NCBI GenBank assembly: GCA_015680685.1
Contig: MNCI01030046.1
Span: 263,940-327,939, forward strand
Reading direction: 5' to 3'
DNA from: Gnetum montanum
Lineage: Eukaryota; Streptophyta; Gnetopsida; Gnetales; Gnetaceae
Length of the DNA stretch: 64,000 nucleotides
Shown in pieces: positions 56,765 through 64,000 of the stretch; position 1 is the first letter of the stretch, and each line of letters begins with the position of its first letter. The translations under genes were made by a program, and so were the position numbers. The notes under the pieces are model-generated. The model saw only the letters and a program-made list of their open reading frames with translations. It did not search any database and was not told the origin of the DNA.

Positions 56765-57530
56765 TTTGGGCGACGAGGCTAGTTCCTTGCACAGAGCAAG
56801 GGAGGGGCCAATGAAGGAGGCGATGACACTGGCCAAGGTTGATGCTATTGTACGATGGGATAGCAAGGAAGTAGTTGTGCAAGTGTGGGAGGTAGAAAGG
56901 GAGGTTTGGGAGGCACGATGGGAGTCACATGAGGTTGACTTGTGGATCTAGTGGAGAGACAACAGGAAGAGTTGTAGGCTTCGGTTTGCAAAGCCCAGAT
57001 ACGCTAGGAGGTGACACAAATGCAACTCATGCAAGATGAGTTGCGGGTTTAGATCTGCATTGAATTGGGGTGTGAAACACAATCGAGTACAGAAGAGGTG
57101 TAGAAGAGCATGCAGGAGGTGCAAGTTCGGGAGGGGTTGCTACAAGGGTTTGGCTTGATCATCTATTAGAGGAAGGCTTTGTGATTGTGGGGGTTATTAG
57201 TTTGGGTTTTGCTGTTTGGTGGTTGATTGTTGTTGCCAGTGCCCTTAGTTGCAGGGTTGTAAGGGTTGGGGTCTTGTATATCAGGGATGTAGTGACTAAG
57301 CCATAGGGCTCTTGGGCAAGTGCATAGTTGTGTTTGGAAAGGTCTTGGGACCTGGTTTCAGGGTGGGTGGGAATTGCTAGCAGCAGTGGGGGTTTTTTGG
57401 TGTTGGCACTTGGGGCCCATGCAGGGTCTATTAGGAAGGTGCCTGCACATGATTGCAGTTTGACGGGTCTGCTAATCACATATGTACATATGTTATTTTT
57501 CTAATAAATCCCGAACTCTTCTAAAAAAAA
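56765..57530 (+). mobile_element. LINE copy H, 5'-truncated (0.77 kb)
   Basis: Sense fragment with the coiled-coil region of the ORF2 extension (VQVWEVEREVWEARWESHEV) and the 3' UTR, ending ctaataaatcccgaac...taaaaaaaa at 57,530. It splits the gypsy-2 coding frame. A degraded duplication of the target (about AATCCTAATGCTCCAA, minus strand) is visible on both sides (56,741-56,760 and 57,531-57,546). Confidence 0.75.
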
Positions 57531-58699
57531 TTGGAGCATTAGGATTACCTCTCTAAAGTTCTTGGCTTGATGTCTCTTCCACCTTCATGGTTTGCACATT
57601 CTTGCCCTTGGTTGCCTTATGAAGTGGACATTCTCATTGCTTTTGTTGCCATTCTCCACATTTTTAGAATCCTCTTCTTTCCAAGTTTCAGCTATTGCAA
57701 ACATATCAAACTTCTTTAAAAACCTAATATTATGCATTGTAGTCATTTTAGTGGCAATGCGACTATCTATATTCAAAAATCCATAGTGCAAAGTGTTTAG
57801 AGATTTTTTGAAAATGCTTTATCTTTGATTACTGCAATATACTCTACATTTTAAAAAGCTGCCTTACCTTCTGCCTGTGTTGCTTTTACTTTTTTCTATT
57901 TTTTTTGTTTTTGTTTTTTGGCAAACTCTTCGTTTGTGAGATCATCATTATCCAATTTTTTCTCCTTTGAAGTTGCTATGATTACACTAAACTTTTCCTT
58001 GAGTACTTGAATCACTAAATTTTATAATAATATCAGCTTTGAATTTTGTGTGATAAGCATCCAAGATTGTATCAGGCAAGATGTGGAGGTGCATTGTTTT
58101 TGTTATGATATCATGAACAACTTTTTTTAAATTATCATTTTTGTTTGGACTTTCTAGAACATCTGCAAATTAGAGATGTTCAGCTATTTTCCTCTTTTCT
58201 TTTTGTTCCTTTACTAAATCACACAAACTGTCAGCACGTTCAGTAATTGCATCAACAACTCTTTCCTGACTTGCAGTCATATCACATATAGTTTCTTGAT
58301 TTGATTCAAAATTCAAATTTTTACTTATTGTTTTTGCTCAGTAATCCATTTTACTATCATTTTTTGTTGTGTTATCGTAACTTCTAGTTTATCAGACATT
58401 GCTTCTTGCTTTGCAGCTATAATGTTCATGATACGAATGAGATTTTTAAAGTCACTGTTATGCTGATCCTTTTTTGGTGTTTCTTTCTATTCTTGCATCC
58501 ATTTAAAGATTATTTCCTAATTCTGAATAAACGTTTTCTATCTATCTTCAAGAGCCTTTTGTCTTTCAAATAAGGCTTTCAATTGAGTGGAAATCTCATG
58601 CAGTTCAAACTTAGTAATTGGTGCAATCTTTAATTCTTTACACAACCTTGGAAAACCTTTTGCAAAGCTTTAGATCCTTTGCATAGCCGTAGGAAACTT

Positions 58700-60329
58700 T
58701 TTGCAAAGCTTTAGATCCTCTGCTATGCTCTCATAGCCGAAGAGGACGAAGAGGAATCAGTGTAGACCTCCTATTAACGAATTCGATCCGCTTCCTGCCT
58801 AGATTATGTGTATGGTTTGGTGCTAACTTTTGGATTGTTATTTGAATGTAATTTTGCTGATTGTTTTAGTATACATTGATAAATTTTGATATTGGGTTTG
58901 CATTTATGTTCTATCCCAAGTATTTTATTTTCTGACTTTTTCCCCAAAAACTTTAAATACTAGCTGGGTAAGAAAATATGCTAAAATATAGATGCTGAAA
59001 TGGTTAAAAAATGTATACACAAATATTTTTTATTTATTTTAGCTTTCAAGTTTGAAATAGCAGATGCTTTATGGCACGACTGAAGTCGCTGGACAGGTTC
59101 TTCTGATAAATAAAATTAGCATGAATGATTAAAAATAAATAAATAAGCATACACACAGACACACAATGCGCAGGAGCTTAACTTATGAATCAAGGTGTAA
59201 GAACGTCATCTATGAGTCATGAATGTTGTGCATATCATGGTTGTGTTACTTTTAATTATTAGCATGTGAAATGCTATGTTTTATTGTTAGTCGAATTTTT
59301 CTAAGTTTCTAAGCACCCCTCTCATGGCTGTTGAAAGGTCTCATGATCACCTTTCTAAACCGTAAGATATTGTATGCAATTGAACATGGGCCAAGAGGTG
59401 GGGCCCATGAGTGGCATGCCAAAGACAGTTAAAGAGTTTTTATTTATATGTTTATTTGATAAAGTGTAAACTAGAGGGTAACTAAAAGAAAAAAGTGCAA
59501 CATTTTTCAGATTTGAGAAAAAAAACTTCCAAAATAGAATTTGCTAAAAAAAAAAACAATCCGTCTTTGGAATCCCACTAGTGGTTAAACAAACACATTC
59601 TAAATTAAAAAAGGAAAAAACAAAGAGAAAGGGAGAGGGAAAACAACCACAAGAGAGAGTGGTTTTAAGTAGAACGACAACAAGTGTGAAAAGAAAGAGA
59701 AAGAGAAAGGGAGAGGGAGAAATTGTGTGAGGGAAAACAATCACAAGAGAGTGGTTTTAAGTAAAATGACAACAAGAAGTGTGCTTGGAAAGGACAAGAT
59801 GATAAAATTCAATGCTGAACAAATTTTTAGCACATTGATGAATTGTGATTGGTGAGAAAGAGCTAATTTTTGTGATGGGGAGCATTTGTTGATATTTTTA
59901 ATTCTTCTTTATTTCTATGTCTTGAATATTTTCTTGTGTTTGAATCCAAACTTGGCAAACTGTTGTTGTTGGATATCTTTGCCTGCCCTTACACTTTCAA
60001 GCTTAAATGACTTGTATAAGAATTGTTTTGGTTTTGATTTAGAAATACCCATAACAATTTGCAGTAATTTTGGCATTAAGGATGATGCCATCATGGGCAA
60101 ATGATCCTTGTATAAAGGAAGCAGAAAGGGCAAGCATTCTTGGATCTATGTTTGATTTGTGAATTGTTGAAAATCTAAAAAAGTGTTGAATTCTTCATTC
60201 CTATTGAAAATGGATTAATGACATCTTTGTATTTGAATCTTGATTGATTTGTGTGCCTTCTCATGGATGATTCACTTATCTTTTAATGTGTTAATGGGAT
60301 GGGGAAAATCTAGGATCTTAATTCATTTT
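58700..60329. other. Intron sequence with a purine-rich tandem duplication
   Basis: No coding signal. A unit of about 94 bp (gagggaaaacaa(c/t)cacaagagag...tggttttaag) is doubled at 59,624-59,790 within a GA-rich tract, preceded by an A run. Confidence 0.55.
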
Positions 60330-60505
60330 TTCTTAATCATAGAGTTAATATTAGATGTTTTGGAGAAGTACGTAGAATTGAATGGGTTGAGTAGCAACAG
60401 AATTTTTAAAAAAAAGAATACATGAATTGCAGTTGTAGTGCAAATGCGAGTAATGAAGATATGAGGATTGAAATTCAAAACAAAGAAGTTACTTAAGCAA
60501 GCCAT
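60330..60505 (+). mobile_element. RTE-type LINE remnant beneath LINE I
   Basis: VLEKYVELNGLSSNRIFKKK and, after a shift, MNCSCSANASNEDMRIEIQN then KEVT correspond to the RTE segment after FADD (LE..L..KGLR.SR.KTEYM...) also seen at 40,690-40,800. The fragment is cut off where LINE I begins. Confidence 0.55.
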
Positions 60506-60613
60506 TTCTGGGAGTGACAGGAGCGAGGGTTGATGGAAGCGACGACATGGTTGGGCATGACCCTATTTTTGGTGCGTACCCTAGTTGTCATTTGAAGAGG
60601 GGGAGGGGGGTCG

Positions 60614-61845
60614 TTGTGGGTAGGGTGGCTGGAGAGGGGAAAGGAACTAGAGGAGAGGCAGATAGAGAGGAAGATAGGCATGGAACGTGGTTTAGAGTTT
60701 CAGCGAAGGAGGGGAAATGAAGATTTCAAAGCCTGCTCTAGAGAAGGGGTTGTCATGTGGCTCAAGGTGGGCTGTCTGCCAGAGGAGACGTTGAAAATGG
60801 TAGAGCAGAGTTTGCTAGGCAAATTTGTGTCTGAAGGAGCATGTCCAAGGATGGACCTTATCAGACAATGGGTCAATGTAGCCTGGGGGTTGGAGAACGT
60901 CAAAGTAAGGAGTCTGGCTGATGACAGGTTGCTCTTCAGTTTCCAAATGGAGGCGAATAGAGAGAGGGTGCTCTTGGGGGGATTGTGGTTCTACAGGCCC
61001 CATGGGCTAGCTCTGCCTCTTTGGAGGTTGGGGTTACATCGTGATGCAGGTCTATTCGATCGAGCACTAGTGTGGATTTGGATTTTTGACTTACCTTTGG
61101 AGTATTGGGCATTGGGATTTCTGAAATCCTTGGCTGGCCTATTCGGCCAATTTATCAAATTTGACGCCTTTATGACGTCAATGGACAGAAGATAGTAAGT
61201 GTTGGACATGGCCACGGGCGAAGAAAAAATCAGAGTCCAATTCGAAAACCTGCCAAAGGCTTGTGAGGAATTGCTGCCTATGTGTGCGATGTGTGGGAAA
61301 GGGCACTTGATTGCAGAGTATCGGGTTGGACCGCAAGGCCCAACTCAACTGAGATGGAACCTGGTAGGCTGGAAAGGCTAGATCTTGAAGACGGGGTAGT
61401 CAACGAACAATGGCGGCCGGCCCCAGAATCTGTGCCCTGTGATACCTCCCAAAGCTGTCGGAGAGGAGGTGAACCTACTAACGGAGGGTAAGGAAGTTGG
61501 AATAGTGCTTCAAGATGGGTCGAGGGGAAACAGGAAGATGTCATGCTCTCCTTGTACCTTGTCAGTTAAGCAATCAGTAGCTTTGGAGGTGCAAGAGCTG
61601 GAGCTGCCCACTCTGGGGGATTGGATCACCCTTGGCAAGGGGTCATCTCGGCCGAAAATGAAGGATATACTAGTGGCGAAGGGTGGAAGTATTGAGGGTG
61701 CTGTGGTCACCCCACCAGGGGGTAAGGTTGGACACCTAGGCATGTTGGCCATGTGGAAGAAGCCCACACAGTTGGACATTGATTTGGGGGGGTGCAATGA
61801 ATGCTCTGGGAGGTGTATCACAAACGCTTGTTTGTTTCCCCATGA
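60614..61845 (+). pseudogene. LINE I ORF1: DUF4283-like protein with CCHC knuckle
   Basis: VEQSLLGKFVSEGACPRMDL, IRQWVNVAWGLENVKVRSLA, DDRLLFSFQMEANRERVLLG, GLWFYRPHGLALPLWRLGLH and VWIWIFDLPLEYWALGFLKS give the most complete DUF4283-like domain of the window. The knuckle CAMCGKGHLIAEY lacks the last Cys and one spacer residue. The tail is ELPTLGDWITLGKGSSRPKM and, after a shift, EVYHKRLFVSP with TGA overlapping the ORF2 ATG at 61,842. Confidence 0.85.
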
Positions 61846-62860
61846 AAGTACTCTCTTGGAAGTGTCGGGGATAGGGTGCCCCGTACAAATGAAATACCCT
61901 GAAAATGATAGTTCAAGAAGAAGGATGTGATGTGGTTTGTCTGCAGGAGACGAAGCTGCAGGCATCAAAGTGGAAGTTGTTGCAATGGGAGGGAGGGCAT
62001 TTGCAAATGGTGTTGTGCAGAGGTCACATGGGAGGATTGGTAGTCCTAGCTAAGATTCCAATTAGCCCTGTGAATGACTCCAATTGGAGTCAGACTATCC
62101 ACGTGCCTCAGGAGGATCTTTGGCTTACCAACATCTACAAGGCACATAACTGGGAGGCACGCATGTAGGAGTTGAGGCAGGTTGTTGGTTTGATCCCCAA
62201 CATCGCTAGGTGGATGTTGATTGGTGATTTTAACCAATGGTTGTATTGTTGGGAAAAGTCTGGGGGGATAGCACAAACCCACCATGGGCTGGGGACTGCA
62301 TTGATTTCATCCGCGACTATGATTTGGTGAACTTGGAAATTGCTAGTTGCAGATATACATGGAGTAATCGGAGAAGAGGGCCGGATCATGTGCAATCTAG
62401 GATTGACCGAATCTAGGTTAGTTCAAGCCTCATGTTGAAATTTGACATTCAGGCTATGGGGAAAGAAAGACAAGCTTCAGATCATCAGTCCATTCTTTGT
62501 CAGTTTTGGTCTGGTTAGGACTAGGCCCCTAGCCTTTCCACTTCGAACGTACTTGGCTGTACAAATCATGGCCAAGATTGTTGGTGCAAAATATTTGGTA
62601 GGACTACACAGGGGAGTAGGAACCTAGAGTTTCTAAAAAAATGGCATGCGGTCACTCAAACAACAAATCAAGGCCAAGGATGCAATTGAAAAATACAGCT
62701 TCAAAGGATACAGGAAGCAGGTACTGGAGAGATTGTGGGAAATCCAACGACTGCAGGAGATGGGGGCAGACTTGGAGAATGAGGAGCAGGAGTTGTTATG
62801 GGAGCTCCAGGAACTCAATAGCGAGGAGGAAAGCTATTGGAGGTAGCTGTTGTGGGTGCC
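61842..62860 (+). pseudogene. LINE I ORF2: endonuclease and linker
   Basis: It starts MKVLSWKCRG. CDVVCLQETKLQASKWKLLQ, EDLWLTNIYKAHNWEARM, MLIGDFNQWLYCWEKSGG and RYTWSNRRRGPDHVQ are L1 endonuclease motifs. The linker ends SEEESYWR then TAG at 62,844-62,846, the same site as in copy E. Confidence 0.83.
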
Positions 62861-63079
62861 TTGGTTGCGGGAAGTAGACAAGCACACATGCTTTTTCTTT
62901 GCCATAGCAAAGCCAAAGCAGGCTTCCAAGATAAAGATACAAAACTTACTCAAGGATGTGGGTGGGGAAGGGCTGCAAAGCGGCCTGCGGGGCTTGGAAG
63001 AATTGTGTGCTTTTTGGTTGGTTGGGGGGGGGGGGGGGNCTTGAAGCAAATCTCAGCTTTGGTACCACATGTCCTCTCA

Positions 63080-64000
63080 AGGGCTGACAACCAATGCCTA
63101 CTGTGATCATTCTCATGGGAGGAGTTGTAGATGGCAATGAGGTCCATGGGCTAAGGTGCCAAGGTTGGATGGCTGGCCCATTGAATTTTTTCAGGCATTC
63201 CAAGACATCATGGGGTCCAACCTGTTAGACGCCTTCAATTGCATGCTCAACTGGCAATAGGTTCAGAGAGAGATCAATTGCTCACAAGTAGTACTGCTGC
63301 CCAAAGTGCCACATTTGACGTTGTTGGCGCATTTTCGGCCATTGGTGTTTGCAACACTCTATTGCGAATGTCCTCAAAGATGCTGGTTGGGTGTTTGACA
63401 TTGCTAATGACAAAATTGCTGGTTGAACATCAAGCTGGGTTTGTCAAAGGCGGCTTTTTACAAGATTAGGTATTGCTGTTGCAAGAGATCCTCCACTCCC
63501 TTAAGTCGGCCATATTCTTAGGAATGTCATTAAGCTAGATATCACCAAGGAATATGGTATGGTAAGCTAGGTGGCACTTCGGGAAGTAATGCTATTGAAA
63601 GGTTTTGACCACAGGTTTGTTAACCTGTGTATTCAAATGCAAAGAGACAGCCGTTACTCATTTGATATTGATGGGAGGCACTAGGTGTTCCAAGGACCAG
63701 AGAGAGGGCTGTGGCAAGGGGACCCTTTGTCACAGCTATTGTTTATAGTTGTGATGGATCTCCTCCAAAGTTGCTGCTTCACTGAAGGGGTGTAGAAGCT
63801 AAACATGGTTGAGGTGCATTGTCTGGTGGCACACTATGTTGATGACATGATGATTTTTACTAGAGCAGTGGTGTCGCAGGCAGCAGCACTGATAAGGGCG
63901 CTAGATAGAATGCAATGTAAGATGGGCTTTGAAATAAATAAAGGTAAGTCAACCATCCACCTTGTCAACATAGATAGGACAATGAGGGCCAGAATTGTTC
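63080..64000 (+). pseudogene. LINE I ORF2: reverse transcriptase, partial
   Basis: DGWPIEFFQAFQDIMGSNLL, NCSQVVLLPKV, IGVCNTLLRMSSKMLVGCLT, EHQAGFVKGGFLQD then TAG (63,467), WQGDPLSQLLFIVVMDLLQS-like and LVAHYVDDMMIFTRA (catalytic YVDD). It ends at MGFEINKGKSTIHLVNIDRT near the window edge. Confidence 0.8.

Larger units (their letters stand above)
54240..58700 (-). mobile_element. Ty3/gypsy-2, interrupted by LINE H, RT palm deleted
   Basis: From high to low coordinates. Gag-like charged region (about 58,640-57,540: IDSRIATKMTTMHNIRFLKK). [LINE H]. Protease (56,700-56,330: WIHVLIDGVAQEYVISSTKV, VDVILGRTWNFN). RT thumb, directly joined (GEVRSFLGLVGFYIQLI). RNase H (LQLEVHASELAIGGVLSQEG, YSIYDNELNAIIQAIKHWRH, 55,866). 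Integrase H2C2 (HCGGMEGHMGRDKT...CLTCQK, 55,440). Integrase core (VDKFSKIAHFIP, SDRDAKFTSHFW, NGQKEVLNKSL: the D, D, E residues). C-terminal SH3-like part (KTRPFKIKAKINDNVFEIDL) and a chromodomain-like tail YLIHWED at 54,290. The 338-residue frame 56,882-55,866 spans the deletion. Confidence 0.88.
60510..64000 (+). mobile_element. LINE copy I, 5' part, continues beyond the window
   Basis: Sense copy with ORF1 (about 60,614-61,845), endonuclease (from 61,842), linker and RT to the window end. Stops and shifts are frequent. A G run followed by N (63,026-63,039) indicates a local assembly problem. The 3' end and target duplication are outside. Confidence 0.85.

Noticed and set aside
59624-59790. 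GA-rich repeat as a CRISPR-like or satellite array
   Set aside because: Only two imperfect units with no regular spacers; a simple tandem duplication in a plant intron.

Overview
The window is nuclear plant DNA, most likely from a gymnosperm or another seed plant with a very large genome. Six short, perfectly readable exons of one conserved GTPase gene (DRG family, DRG2-type, + strand) are spread over about 47.5 kb. They are separated by introns of roughly 0.76, 24.3, 0.34, 1.4 and 20.1 kb, and a sixth intron runs out of the window (at least 14.9 kb). Exon 1 and the exons after codon '...YKIHNAE' (G4/NKxD, TGS domain) lie outside. Runs of N (31,425-31,471, 42,313, 63,039) show a draft assembly.

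Almost everything else is transposable-element DNA lying inside the introns, heavily nested. One L1-type LINE family dominates, with nine copies named A-I here. A (5,193-11,608, -), B (15,885-22,241, -) and F (41,217-47,460, -) are full-length with target-site duplications (TSDs). E (about 30,260-36,240, +) is the least decayed and the most GC-rich. G (49,540-52,505, -) lacks both ends. C, D and H are 5'-truncated tails, and I (about 60,510-64,000, +) runs off the window. Around and beneath them lie four RTE-type LINE fragments or loci, two Ty3/gypsy elements (4,816-14,400 and about 54,240-58,700, both -), a Ty1/copia element (36,838-39,830, -), a solo LTR (23,046-23,729) and a long fold-back (inverted-arm) element at about 15,345-25,775.

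The most interesting object is the LINE family. ORF1 is DUF4283-like plus a CCHC knuckle. ORF2 is endonuclease, reverse transcriptase and zf-RVT, and then, instead of an RNase H, it carries a roughly 400-residue C-terminal extension. The extension is a conserved globular domain starting MGxTPTFE, a Pro/Gly linker, a long charged coiled coil, and a conserved terminal motif (AH....R.WL...CPYL......W..LR.HI). The extension is in frame with ORF2 in all four copies where the junction can be read, and the 5'-truncated copies preserve exactly this part. ORF1 stop and ORF2 start overlap as ATGA in four of five copies. Most stops inside the copies look like CAG/TGG to TAG changes, and one TAG occupies the same codon in five of six copies.

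Apart from the DRG exons nothing here looks like an intact cellular gene. The transposon ORFs are broken by stops, frameshifts, deletions and later insertions.
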